Positions 17,601-25,935 of a DNA stretch of 64,000 nt are shown here, piece by piece. This stretch comes from Bacillota bacterium (GTDB taxonomy: Bacteria > Bacillota > Clostridia > Acetivibrionales > DTU013): positions 31,640 through 95,639 of the forward strand of contig JAEZYU010000027.1 in assembly GCA_023418915.1 (NCBI GenBank), in the 5' to 3' direction. Below the pieces are notes generated by a model. It was given only the letters and a program-made list of their open reading frames with translations, was not told the DNA's origin and searched no databases. Both the position numbers and the translations under genes were made by a program. Within the stretch, counting starts at the first letter, position 1. Every line of letters begins with the position of its first letter.

Positions 17601-19510
17601 ACAGCCTGCGCGACATGAATGATCTGAGCACTGTGCTCAATAAGAGTGGTGCTGAGCTTATTCTGATAGGCCGGGAGCTTATCAGAAGTCAAGTCGGGCA
17701 TGAACATTTTATTGAAAACAATAGAGCTATCGACGAATTGATACCGGCTGCTCTTGATATTATTGCTGATACAGGTGGGAGTGAGCAATATACCTTGCTG
17801 GCTGGAATCGACGAACTGAATCTGAGCGTTTCGGATTTTGACGAAGAGAATGATGTAATTATTGAGAAAAAACTCCTTTATGTTCACGAGCCGGATTACT
17901 TTGATAATGGAAGCGGCCTTGAGCAGTATGCGACAGAGAGTTATTCTGAGAATAACGGATGGGTAGATACTCTTTTGACAAGGCTTAATAAGCCGGGTAA
18001 ATACACCATATACAGAAGAGTGAAGGACGATCCATCTGACGATCCTGATTTTGACAGTTTTGCACGGTATTCAGGGACGCCCTTCGTTGAGATATATGCT
18101 CACAGAAAGCCAATAGCACAAGCATCTTTGGATTGGGACTATGATCAGGAGGAAGGTGTCTACCGCACGAATTGGGTAGATGACTCGTATGATCCTGATC
18201 ACCAGTACAATAGAACAGACAAGGGAATTGTAGAAAGAAAGATAATGTACAGGGCAGCCGGAGGGGAATGGATATATACGATCCCTGACAGACTGGCGCC
18301 TGGCACATATGAACTGAATTATTATGTGAGGGATCCAGAAAATACCTGGTCAGACCCGATGACCTTGAATTTCACTCTCGATAGTGCACCATCCATACAG
18401 TTCAATGCGTCGCTGCGTACGATGGATAGAAGATTCAGCCTGGCTGGTGTACCGGCTTCGGAGAAGCTGGAGGCCTATGATATATGGACACGTTTCCCGG
18501 GTAATATTAGACTGGAAATGGCATTGTACAGCGGCGCTTCAAGGAAATCACCAGTAAAGACCATTATTTTTGGAAACGGGACAGGTGTAAGGACGAATAA
18601 TGATATTTCATGGAATAATGTAATATATTCCATACCGGCAACTCTGCCCGATGGAACTTACGACTTCAGGATAGCTGCCGCAGGAGAAGACGGCAGAAGC
18701 ACAGCGAAAAGCTTTTCTGTAAATGTTTCGACACCGCTTGATCTGATACCAAATATGCCAGCAGATTTGTCAGGTGGCTCATTAGATACAGTTGCTGCAG
18801 AAACGACCAGATATGCCGACACTGTTGATGTTACCATGTTCCATGGTACTTCACATACCAGAACTTATAGTATGACCGGTGCACTAGATGCTTCGGGCCG
18901 GAAGAAAAACTGGGAGTATATGCTGTCTGTGCCGACCGGTGTACCGGATGGTGAATATATTGCCAGATTCAAGGCCGCAGCACAGAATGGAAAAACTCAG
19001 ATTAGTGATATACCTTTCAAGCTGACAAATGTGGCTATAACTGATGTGAAGATCAGTGGGTTTTGGAACCATTGGAGAGGACAGTCGGATATCTTTGGTG
19101 AGAGGATGACAGTAGAGCCGCATAGGTTTTTATCGCTGGAGCGCATCAAGATTGACATTACAACTTCAGGCGACCCGGAAAAAGTATCAATACGCTTTAG
19201 CCCAGAGCTTGAATCAATGTATTATACAGATCCAAATGGACACACATATGATTACAGCAGTGACTTCTTCGGTTATAAAGTGAAGTTTCCTGAGGATTCG
19301 ACAATATTGGTTTTGGATAATCAGGCTAATTGGGAATACAACCTTCCGCTGGCCCCGTCCAGCAAGGATTGGGACAATAACAGGCTGAGGGCACACTACC
19401 GCATGACAGTCACAGCCTATAAAGGCAGCAGCACTGATACTTATATAATAGATGATATAGATATTACAGGAAATATTTATGATCTGACATATATCCAGCC
19501 GAAGGACTGA
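14693..19510 (+). CDS. 1605-residue secreted multidomain protein, candidate pilus-associated adhesin
   Basis: It starts with a signal peptide (FICILIFAILLPN, TTA). The first 250 residues form a distinctive exported domain. Beta-rich and PKD/Ig-like regions follow (for example AQFSISGTFKQNRKITVTD, then YSWKI). Near residues 730-960 a possible von Willebrand A-like core (DTFIMLDSG and KKYIIYVANDSLRDM) is interrupted by about 150 residues of Tyr/Gly repeats (GYHGVL, GYTGSL, GYYSGEV, GFYSGII). More Ig-like domains end the protein. There is no LPxTG or SLH anchor. Its place at the end of the Tad cluster suggests an adhesin or tip protein; this is inference. Confidence 0.75.
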   Translation: MKNKFFICILIFAILLPNITTAKDDTRYYETSCKWETYYDNTDLFDWLSGLPYGVVPVAKGRPFNYRIWFGKGIVVYGTPEQANSNNSYRTNYKEDTLNGNGVGFYKKAGHKRGEYRYDGFTIEGNLYANTNFPLDVKRITPLEDIAWIYHYWDSSYISTKFVGEPSTKISIYTKAAISDPTNIGKRTREWINNGMTEFKIRNGVLDTGMGNPAPGQKPDGTWDFHNFLNVQSAPSAKFNGEGRMFRFDKAGKLFYMGFTIKKYQKEHTPVEVTVNVINKNELSFIDYGDDNPKDFEKQTVDVKVEVTAKLKDEEHMKDPLARAAFYTRDDRERWEITLNGEAAGDDNIQIYDNMAKTIFTVAMTKGRITALEERSMTFSATARCIYFDEKYDEGSNHGSADFAVEEYIIENEPPFLMEPKCVIPEIGFDIVKFNAHDDTNMEGISDRRVMINGAEVDDRKFFSGEYIFGTGQDGLKRVDVYYTDQEGNTALHTAWTYIYDTKPTAQFSISGTFKQNRKITVTDKSNIAGCDIVNSIYPIKSYSWKIKAVSGNASSIKRKDNSTTQKDLLFKSPGSYEAELTVTNSLGRVSDPYIVRFEIFPDYEPALEIDLDNSVISRLETVSAWNYNAYSTDNDIIVKNNIELWYDSDNDGDYDKLLETYDGSEGFPEFHPVGLGKYKFINTVEEGFGEDTIKEFISDDDRVSRILEREILVDNIQPMAGLYVQIPVNRPQIDTFIMLDSGLEGDKVRYIKDNRLEINNYLRSANIQSSVEVWDLRTYKYEQEASTSVHTGGSSPPLTKEYTNNGYHGVLNRTSVSNNRYQTDEGVYTTKKETKTVTGTLSGWTESYYTYTASGWKMLSSKGTNQPVLEYNENGYTGSLSKVSYTTDTDNGKPTGSGTIGEKYTWRRTYTGYYSGEVTRYVQVWVPRLVWHNDYTGFYSGIICKDIKQPFVDPFRPTSKKYIIYVANDSLRDMNDLSTVLNKSGAELILIGRELIRSQVGHEHFIENNRAIDELIPAALDIIADTGGSEQYTLLAGIDELNLSVSDFDEENDVIIEKKLLYVHEPDYFDNGSGLEQYATESYSENNGWVDTLLTRLNKPGKYTIYRRVKDDPSDDPDFDSFARYSGTPFVEIYAHRKPIAQASLDWDYDQEEGVYRTNWVDDSYDPDHQYNRTDKGIVERKIMYRAAGGEWIYTIPDRLAPGTYELNYYVRDPENTWSDPMTLNFTLDSAPSIQFNASLRTMDRRFSLAGVPASEKLEAYDIWTRFPGNIRLEMALYSGASRKSPVKTIIFGNGTGVRTNNDISWNNVIYSIPATLPDGTYDFRIAAAGEDGRSTAKSFSVNVSTPLDLIPNMPADLSGGSLDTVAAETTRYADTVDVTMFHGTSHTRTYSMTGALDASGRKKNWEYMLSVPTGVPDGEYIARFKAAAQNGKTQISDIPFKLTNVAITDVKISGFWNHWRGQSDIFGERMTVEPHRFLSLERIKIDITTSGDPEKVSIRFSPELESMYYTDPNGHTYDYSSDFFGYKVKFPEDSTILVLDNQANWEYNLPLAPSSKDWDNNRLRAHYRMTVTAYKGSSTDTYIIDDIDITGNIYDLTYIQPKD

Positions 19511-19692
19511 CCTTTTGAAGTGCTCACCAACACAGTAAGATATTTCACCATTAAATATGTATGATTGGAACGCTGATTCAGCTATTTCATACTGTCCCCG
19601 CAGACATTACGTATCTTTTTTAAGTATAGTTTTATATAATTGATATGTAAAATTATTTGTAATGGTTTAGTTTTAGAAAGCGGGGGATCATA

Positions 19693-20454
19693 ATGTGGAC
19701 CAGGGCAGAACTTAAGTACAGAGCGAAGAATGTCTTGAGAGGCAACTACTGGAAGGCATTTCTCGTCAGTCTTGTTATTGCACTTGTATCGGAAGGTTCC
19801 GGAGGCAGTTCGTGGAGAACGGGAAGAAACGAAATATCATCTTACGGCAATGGGAATTTCCTCAATAATTTTAACATATATGCCATTATTGCACTTATTT
19901 TCGGGGCATTAGCGGCGATATTTGTTATTGTGATCGCATTGCAGATATTCCTGTTCAATCCACTGGAGGTAGGCGGCAGGAGATATTTCATCCAGTCTGC
20001 GCAGCATTTTGATAACAGGAGATGCTTCAGGTTTGCCTTTGATGGATATCATTATCTTGGTATCGTTGGCGGTATGGTGCTCAAAGGTATTTATCTTTTC
20101 TTTTGGTTCCTGCTGTTGTTCATACCGGGTATTGTTAAGTCGTATGCCTACAGGATGGTTCCGTATATACTTGCGGACAATCCGAATATAGGTGCGAGCA
20201 GGGCGATCGAGCTGAGCAACAGGATGACATATGGCCATAAATTCGATATGTTTGTGCTTGATCTGTCATTCCTGGGCTGGTATTTTCTTGGAGCACTTTG
20301 CTTTGGTATAGGTATATTCTTTGTAAAGCCCTACGAGCATGCGACTAATGCTGAACTGTACCTGACCTTGAGACAGAATACCATAGAAAGGGGCGATTGC
20401 AGCCTTTGGGAACTTAACCTTTATGATCCGCTCCAAGAGGAGTATAATATATAG
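19693..20454 (+). CDS. DUF975 family integral membrane protein
   Basis: 253 residues from ATG 19693 (RBS CGGGGG). The N-terminal motif RAELKYRAKNVLRGNYWKAF is typical of DUF975, followed by several membrane helices and the conserved late segment IVKSYAYRMVPYILADNP. Family members are polytopic proteins of unknown function in Firmicutes. It stands alone, 180 bases after the giant secreted protein. Confidence 0.9.
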   Translation: MWTRAELKYRAKNVLRGNYWKAFLVSLVIALVSEGSGGSSWRTGRNEISSYGNGNFLNNFNIYAIIALIFGALAAIFVIVIALQIFLFNPLEVGGRRYFIQSAQHFDNRRCFRFAFDGYHYLGIVGGMVLKGIYLFFWFLLLFIPGIVKSYAYRMVPYILADNPNIGASRAIELSNRMTYGHKFDMFVLDLSFLGWYFLGALCFGIGIFFVKPYEHATNAELYLTLRQNTIERGDCSLWELNLYDPLQEEYNI

Positions 20455-20549
20455 TGAGGCAATAAGTAACAAGCTGGAATTTTGCTTGAGACAACGGTTT
20501 GTGATAAACTAATATACACTTGCTGATGTTAACAGGGAGGATGGTACAG

Positions 20550-21386
20550 GTGTGGCTGGACAAACTTGAAAAGAAGATTGGGAAATACAGTATCAGGAAT
20601 CTGATGCTCTATATCACCACTTTGAATGGTGCTGTGTTTATTCTGTCTTATCTGGCTCCCGAGCTCAATCTGGTCAGCAGGATGGCTCTTGTGCCGTCTC
20701 TTGTGATGAAGGGCGAGGTTTGGAGGCTTATAACGTTTCTGTTCATACCGATGAATTCATCGCCCATATGGATACTTTTTACTTTGTATTTTTATTTTAT
20801 GATTGGTTCATCGCTGGAGCATGAATGGGGCTCTTTCAAATTTAATCTCTATTACCTGATCGGCATGCTGGGTACAATCGGAGGAGCTTTCCTGGGGGGA
20901 GCAGGCACTGCTACGTTCCTTAACCTCTCATTGATATTTGCATTTGCATATCTGTACCCGAATTTTCAGTTGATGTTGTTTTTCTTCTTCCCTGTGAAGA
21001 TAAAATATCTGGCGATACTGTATGCCGGTATGCTTGTGTTTATGTTCAGCTTCTCTCCGCTGTATGGGCTGCTCACAGTCCTGGGATCGGCTGTGAATTT
21101 TATACTGTTTTTCTGGAAGGACATCTATTACAGACTGAGATTCAATCAGAAAGCGTATAAAAACAAACAGAGCTTTAAGGCGCAGATACCAAAGATACAT
21201 GTGATGCACCGGTGTAGCATCTGTGGAAAGACGGATGTAGAGGACAGGAATATGGACTTCAGGTATTGCGTGGATTGTGACGGCGATTATGAATACTGCA
21301 TGGATCATTTGTACAACCACGAACATGTGAGAGAGGCTTCATCTACAGAAAATGATTCTGCAGACAGCGATGGAGGAAAGAGCTGA
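20550..21386 (+). CDS. Rhomboid-fold membrane protein lacking the catalytic serine, with C-terminal zinc motif
   Basis: About 278 residues from GTG 20550, nine bases after GGAGG; ATG 20541 and TTG 20520 are upstream alternatives. Six hydrophobic segments and WRLITFLFIP / SSLEHEWG resemble rhomboids, but the GxSG active-site motif is absent: the corresponding stretch reads GAFLGGAGTATFLN. It is therefore probably an inactive rhomboid-like protein. The C-terminal cytosolic tail holds paired cysteines (CSICGK, YCVDCD) and a CxxHxxxH-like end, a likely zinc-binding module. Confidence 0.75.
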   Translation: MWLDKLEKKIGKYSIRNLMLYITTLNGAVFILSYLAPELNLVSRMALVPSLVMKGEVWRLITFLFIPMNSSPIWILFTLYFYFMIGSSLEHEWGSFKFNLYYLIGMLGTIGGAFLGGAGTATFLNLSLIFAFAYLYPNFQLMLFFFFPVKIKYLAILYAGMLVFMFSFSPLYGLLTVLGSAVNFILFFWKDIYYRLRFNQKAYKNKQSFKAQIPKIHVMHRCSICGKTDVEDRNMDFRYCVDCDGDYEYCMDHLYNHEHVREASSTENDSADSDGGKS

Positions 21387-21429
21387 TTCACTAATAAAGA
21401 TGTGAAAGATGTTGTAAAACAGTGATGTT

Positions 21430-21459
21430 AAAAGCCGGCTTAAAATTCAGCCGGCTTTT
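21430..21459. terminator. Bidirectional terminator between the rhomboid-like gene and mnaA
   Basis: AAAAGCCGGCT (21430-21440) pairs with AGCCGGCTTTT (21449-21459) around an eight-base loop, with A and T runs on either side so that it can work for both converging genes. It overlaps the last codons of mnaA. Confidence 0.8.
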
Positions 21460-22585
21460 CGTTTGATATATTATACTCATATAGGATTGCTTTTATTATG
21501 CGCTCGGAGGCTTTACCGTCTCCGTATGGATTCACTGCCTTTGCCATTTTTTCATATTCAGCAGGATCGTCCAAAAGCTGTGATGCGAGAGCATTGATCG
21601 TTTCCCGCTCAATGCCCGCCAGCTTGACTGTACCGGCATCGACTGCCTCAGGGCGCTCGGTTTCCCTCCTCAGCACAAGCACCGGCTTGCCCAATGCAGG
21701 TGCTTCCTCCTGCAGACCGCCCGAGTCGGTCATTACGATGCGGGATCTGGCCATTAGGTTGTGCATGTCCTGTACATCCAGCGGGTCGATCAGGTGTACC
21801 CGAGGATTTGGGCCCAGTATTCTGAACGCCGTTTCCCGAACTGCAGGATTCAGATGTACGGCATATATTATGCTTACATCATCGTATCTGTTAGCAATAT
21901 CATTAAGAGCAAGGCATATCTGTTCCAGCGGGGCGCCGAGATTTTCACGTCTGTGCGCAGTGACTGCTATTATGCGTCTGCCGCTTAAATCGATATTTTT
22001 CAGCTCACTGCTCTGGAACCTAAAGTTCTTTTTGACTGTGGTCTGCATGGCATCAATGACTGTGTTGCCTGTAATGTATATTTTGTCAGGGCTGATGCCT
22101 TCATTCAGGAGGTTCACCCTGTTTGAAGCAGTGGGAGCGAAATGTAGATCGGCCAGCGCCCCTGTGAGCTTCCTGTTCATTTCCTCAGGGAACGGCGAAT
22201 ATTTGTCAAATGTTCTGAGGCCGGCTTCCACATGACCTACCGGTATTTTTCTGTAGAAAGCGGCCAGTGATGCGACAAAGCATGTTGAAGTGTCCCCGTG
22301 GACAAGAACGATATCCGGACGCTCCCTTTCCAGTACTCCCGACAGACCGTCCAGCGTCCTTGCAGTAATTTGCTCAAGGGTCTGGCGTTCAAGCATTATG
22401 TCGAGATCATGATCGGGTTTTATTTTGAATATTTCAAGAACCTGATCGAGCATCTGTCTGTGCTGCGCTGTTACGCACACCACAGGATCGATTTGCGGAT
22501 GCTTCTCCAGTTCCTTGACCAGCGGCGCCATTTTGACCGCATCGGGCCTGGTGCCGAATACCGGCATTATTTTCAGCCTCTTCAT
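21440..22585 (-). CDS. mnaA: UDP-N-acetylglucosamine 2-epimerase (non-hydrolysing)
   Basis: 381 residues, the full family length. It begins with the typical motif VFGTRPDAVKMAPLV, and QHRQMLDQVL, VHGDTSTC, HVEAGLRT and TDSGGLQEEAP are all present. It interconverts UDP-GlcNAc and UDP-ManNAc in the cytosol for teichoic-acid linkage units and other wall glycans. Its ATG overlaps the tagO stop by four bases (ATGA), and both enzymes serve the same pathway. Confidence 0.95.
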   Translation of the reverse strand: MKRLKIMPVFGTRPDAVKMAPLVKELEKHPQIDPVVCVTAQHRQMLDQVLEIFKIKPDHDLDIMLERQTLEQITARTLDGLSGVLERERPDIVLVHGDTSTCFVASLAAFYRKIPVGHVEAGLRTFDKYSPFPEEMNRKLTGALADLHFAPTASNRVNLLNEGISPDKIYITGNTVIDAMQTTVKKNFRFQSSELKNIDLSGRRIIAVTAHRRENLGAPLEQICLALNDIANRYDDVSIIYAVHLNPAVRETAFRILGPNPRVHLIDPLDVQDMHNLMARSRIVMTDSGGLQEEAPALGKPVLVLRRETERPEAVDAGTVKLAGIERETINALASQLLDDPAEYEKMAKAVNPYGDGKASERIIKAILYEYNISNEKPAEF

Positions 22586-23742
22586 TTAGTTACTCCATCT
22601 GATGGTTTCTTTATTTCATTATCCGGCAAAGCCGGTTTTGATTGATTATCGTTTGAAATATCAATGCTGTCTGTCATTCCACGGTCGTTCATGTACTTTG
22701 TGCCGCCTATGACAAAGACCGATACCGCCACCAGCAGTATTATTGCGCTGAGAGCACCTCTGTCGGCAAGCACGATTGCGCAAAGGCCCAGTGATGCGCT
22801 GGCAATATACATTATGAGTACAGACTGTCTCTGGCTCAGTCCCATATCTATGAGCCTGTGGTGCAGATGACCCCTGTCGCCCTGCATGATCGACTTACGG
22901 GATAGTACTCTTCTGAATATCGCAAAAATCGTATCAAAAAGCGGCAGGCCAAGTACAAGCAGCGGTATTGCAATGGATATAGCCGTGTACGATTTCATTG
23001 CGCCCTGTATCGAAATAACGCCTAGTGTAAACCCAAGGAAGGCCGCTCCGCTTTCGCCCATGAAGATCTTTGCCGGGTTGAAATTGAAGGGCAGGAATCC
23101 CAGTGTCGAACCGGCCAGCGCCGCCGTGATCAGTGCTGTGTATATCGCTATGGATGGCTCCATATCAACTCTCAGTATAGTAACGAAAAACAGTGAGAGA
23201 GAGGAGATAGAGGAGATTCCTGCTGCTAGACCATCAAGACCGTCTATAAGGTTTATTGCGTTTGTTATGCCAACTATCCACAGTACAGTAAGCGGTATGG
23301 ACACGTAAGGGCTGAGCTCAATATACTTATCAGACCCGAAGGGGTTGGTCAATACGGAGATTCTTGTCTCTGAGATAGCTACGACACTGATAGCCGCTGC
23401 CAACTGAAAGGCAAGCTTTGTCCATGCCCGTAATGTCCTTGTGTCGTCGAGCACACCCATGGTTGTAATGATTGCTATACCGGCCATTAGTCCGGCTATT
23501 TCCCTGTCGGGAGTTATTATGTTTGAGGCTGTGATAAGATCGTATACTAGTGAAACGACGAAACCACTGACAATAGCAAGGCCGCCCATCAATGCAATGG
23601 GCTTTTTGTGCATCCTTCGGTCGTCCTTTGGCACATCTATGCCGCCGACCTTGAATGCCAGCCTCCGTACTATTGGTGTTGATGAAAATGCTATAATGAA
23701 TGCTAATGCAAATGTTATTATATATTCATAAATGTATGACAA
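22582..23742 (-). CDS. tagO: Undecaprenyl-phosphate GlcNAc-1-phosphate transferase (TagO/WecA)
   Basis: 386 residues with about 11 membrane helices. It starts at TTG 23742 after an AGGTG. Diagnostic motifs are DDRRMHKKPI, LDDTRTL (catalytic DD), NLIDGLDGLAAG, NFNPAKIFMGESGA and GDRGHLHHRLIDMG. It transfers GlcNAc-1-P to undecaprenyl phosphate, the first committed step of wall teichoic acid or related glycopolymer synthesis. It is near the end of the prfA-mnaA operon. Confidence 0.95.
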   Translation of the reverse strand: MSYIYEYIITFALAFIIAFSSTPIVRRLAFKVGGIDVPKDDRRMHKKPIALMGGLAIVSGFVVSLVYDLITASNIITPDREIAGLMAGIAIITTMGVLDDTRTLRAWTKLAFQLAAAISVVAISETRISVLTNPFGSDKYIELSPYVSIPLTVLWIVGITNAINLIDGLDGLAAGISSISSLSLFFVTILRVDMEPSIAIYTALITAALAGSTLGFLPFNFNPAKIFMGESGAAFLGFTLGVISIQGAMKSYTAISIAIPLLVLGLPLFDTIFAIFRRVLSRKSIMQGDRGHLHHRLIDMGLSQRQSVLIMYIASASLGLCAIVLADRGALSAIILLVAVSVFVIGGTKYMNDRGMTDSIDISNDNQSKPALPDNEIKKPSDGVTK

Positions 23743-23756
23743 TCAGACACACCTGC

Positions 23757-24194
23757 CTATATTTTGACCACCCTTACACCGGCTTCCTTCAGCAGTTCCA
23801 TAGCCAGTTCGTCAGGATAATCACCTTTGAAAACTATTTTTCCTATACCTGCGTTGATCGCCATTTTTGCGCACAGTACACAAGGTTGATGAGTGACATA
23901 AAGGGTTCCGTCCTTTACGCTCGTGCCTGAGTAGGCAGCCTGTACCAGAGCATTCTGCTCTGCATGTATAGCTCTGCACAGCTCGTGACGCTGTCCTGAA
24001 GGTATGTTCAGTTGATCTCGGAGGCAGCCGACTTCGGAGCAGTGCTTGCAGCCGGTCGGTGCACCGTTGTAGCCTGTGGCGAGTATTCGCTTGTCCTTTA
24101 CGACGAGCGCTCCCACCTGACGTCTGAGACATGTCGATCTTGTTTTGATCAGTTCGACGATCTCCATGAAATATTCATCCCATGACGGTCTCAT
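23757..24194 (-). CDS. comEB: Deoxycytidylate deaminase (ComEB family)
   Basis: 145 residues from ATG 24194 behind a G-rich run. Zinc ligands and catalytic residues are in HAEQNALVQAA (HxE) and THQPCVLCAKM (PCxxC). The segment RRQVGALVVKDKRILATGYNG is typical. It converts dCMP to dUMP for thymidylate synthesis. It lies in the housekeeping operon next to upp, another pyrimidine gene. A second Cys/His-rich part (CKHCSEVGC) fits the extra zinc site of this family. Confidence 0.92.
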   Translation of the reverse strand: MRPSWDEYFMEIVELIKTRSTCLRRQVGALVVKDKRILATGYNGAPTGCKHCSEVGCLRDQLNIPSGQRHELCRAIHAEQNALVQAAYSGTSVKDGTLYVTHQPCVLCAKMAINAGIGKIVFKGDYPDELAMELLKEAGVRVVKI

Positions 24195-24305
24195 TTCATT
24201 GCCCCCCCAAATTATTTTGATTCCCTGCAACTAAATTCAAATGAAAGTGTATACGACTTAAGTGTATAGACCAATAGAAGGAATCAGATGAACCATATCT
24301 GTGTC

Positions 24306-24935
24306 TTACTTTGTTCCGAAAAGCCTGTCACCGGCATCGCCCAGACCGGGGATGATGTATCCATGATCGTTCAGCTTCTCATCTACTGCAGCGCAGTATA
24401 TCTCCACATCTGGATGATCCTTGTTGATCCTTGCTATACCTGTTTTGGCTGCTATCAGACACATAAGCTTTATGCTGGTTACGCCTCTGTCCTTTATGAA
24501 CTGTATTGCGGCAGAGGCTGACCCGCCGGTAGCTAGCATTGGATCAAGCACAACGATCTCGCGCTCTGATGCGTCGACCGGCAGCTTGCAGTAATATTCC
24601 ACCGGTTCGAGGGAATCAGGATCGCGATAGAGCCCGATATGTCCGACCTTTGCCATTGGCAGCAGGTTCAGCATACCGTCTACCATACCCAGACCTGCTC
24701 TTAGTATAGGTACGATCCCCAGCTTTTTGCCGGAGATAACTTTTGTTTTTGCTACAGCGACCGGTGTTTCTATTTCAACTTCCTTTAACGGCATGCTTCT
24801 TGTGACTTCGTAGCCCATAAGCATGGCTATTTCTTCGACAAGTTCACGAAATTCCTTGGTACTGGTGTTTTTGTCCCTCAATAACGAGATTTTATGCTGG
24901 ATCAGCGGATGATCAAATACAAAAACTTTTTCCAT
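24306..24935 (-). CDS. upp: Uracil phosphoribosyltransferase
   Basis: 209 residues, the standard length, from ATG 24935 with GGAGG upstream. It has HPLIQHKISLLRDKNTSTKEFRE near the start, the PRPP-binding loop VVLDPMLATGGSA and the uracil-binding end YIIPGLGDAGDRLFGT. It salvages uracil to UMP using PRPP. The rpiB gene directly upstream provides ribose-5-phosphate isomerisation, a natural functional neighbour. Confidence 0.97.
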   Translation of the reverse strand: MEKVFVFDHPLIQHKISLLRDKNTSTKEFRELVEEIAMLMGYEVTRSMPLKEVEIETPVAVAKTKVISGKKLGIVPILRAGLGMVDGMLNLLPMAKVGHIGLYRDPDSLEPVEYYCKLPVDASEREIVVLDPMLATGGSASAAIQFIKDRGVTSIKLMCLIAAKTGIARINKDHPDVEIYCAAVDEKLNDHGYIIPGLGDAGDRLFGTK

Positions 24936-24950
24936 ACGTCGTACCTCCAC

Positions 24951-25409
24951 TTATGTATTTTTTATTGAATACTTTTTCTCAACATCGGCGAACTTGTCCA
25001 CTCTGCGTTGGTGACGTCCGCCTAAAAAAGAAGCGTTAAGCCATGTGTCGACTATATCGACTGCCAGGCCTTCGCCCAAAACTCTTGCTCCAAGTGCTAG
25101 GATATTTGCGTCGTTGTGTTCGCGGCTCATCCTTGCCATATACGGGTCGGTACAAAGAGCCGCCCGTATGCCCGGTACCTTGTTGGCTGTGATAGAGATG
25201 CCAATACCGGTACCGCATATGATGATCCCGCGGTCATGTGTACCTGATGCTACTGCCTCGGCCACCTTCTGGCCGAAGTCGTTGTAATCCACGGAAGTAG
25301 TGCAATCACATGTACCCAGATCCTCATAAGGCACTTTGATATCTTCCAAATGCTTGATTATTTCGCTTTTTAAGTCATATCCTGCGTGATCGCTTGCGAT
25401 TGCCAACAT
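24951..25409 (-). CDS. rpiB: Ribose-5-phosphate isomerase B
   Basis: 152 residues from ATG 25409 (GGAGG upstream). RpiB/LacAB signatures include IASDHAGYDLK, the active-site loop IICGTGIGISITANKVPGIR and SREHNDANILALGAR. It interconverts ribulose-5-P and ribose-5-P in the cytosol, feeding PRPP production. The full-length family fold is present with no damage. Confidence 0.95.
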   Translation of the reverse strand: MLAIASDHAGYDLKSEIIKHLEDIKVPYEDLGTCDCTTSVDYNDFGQKVAEAVASGTHDRGIIICGTGIGISITANKVPGIRAALCTDPYMARMSREHNDANILALGARVLGEGLAVDIVDTWLNASFLGGRHQRRVDKFADVEKKYSIKNT

Positions 25410-25464
25410 TGTTCGAGCCTCCGTTACAATTTTATATTATTGACATGCTAAAGTCAAAGCAGTA

Positions 25465-25926
25465 TCAAAGAAATTTGACTTTTTCTGCAAGCATTTCGAC
25501 TGCTTGCGCAATTTCGTCGGCACAGTGTCTGTATACCGTTTCACTGCTGCCATATGGGTCGCTGATATCTTCTGACGCACCATAGACATATTCTTTCAAA
25601 GTGAAAACCTTTTGATACGCACCGGGACACATTGAAAGTATATACTGTTTATGGTTTTTAGACATGGTCAGCACGAGGTATGCGCTGTCTACGTCATCAC
25701 AGCTGAGCTCCCTGGCTCTGTGACATGAAAGATCTGCGCCTGAGTAGCTTTTTATTACCTTTGCGGCATTTGTGGAGGCATGATCACCACCATTTGCCGA
25801 CAATCCTGCAGACACCGCCCTGAATCCGTAACCGGGCTGCTCCAACGCAGCCAGACGGTTGAAGAGGACTTCTGCCATCGGGCTTCTGCAGGTATTGCCT
25901 GTGCATACGAATAGTATCTGCTTCAT
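25465..25926 (-). CDS. ywlE: Low-molecular-weight phosphatase, YwlE-type protein-arginine phosphatase
   Basis: 153 residues. The P-loop near the N-terminus reads VCTGNTCRSPMAE; the Thr within CTGNTCRS is the residue that distinguishes arginine phosphatases (YwlE) from tyrosine phosphatases. The general acid loop is DISDPYG. It would reverse McsB-type arginine phosphorylation, though no McsB gene is in this window. Its position after tsaC matches the ywlC-ywlE order of Bacillus and Clostridia. Confidence 0.88.
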   Translation of the reverse strand: MKQILFVCTGNTCRSPMAEVLFNRLAALEQPGYGFRAVSAGLSANGGDHASTNAAKVIKSYSGADLSCHRARELSCDDVDSAYLVLTMSKNHKQYILSMCPGAYQKVFTLKEYVYGASEDISDPYGSSETVYRHCADEIAQAVEMLAEKVKFL

Positions 25927-25935
25927 GAAATCTCC

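Noticed and set aside
21498..22235. Long plus-strand open frame opposite mnaA
   Set aside because: It is antisense to a fully conserved enzyme, has no ribosome binding site and reads as low-complexity Ser/Arg/Leu sequence.
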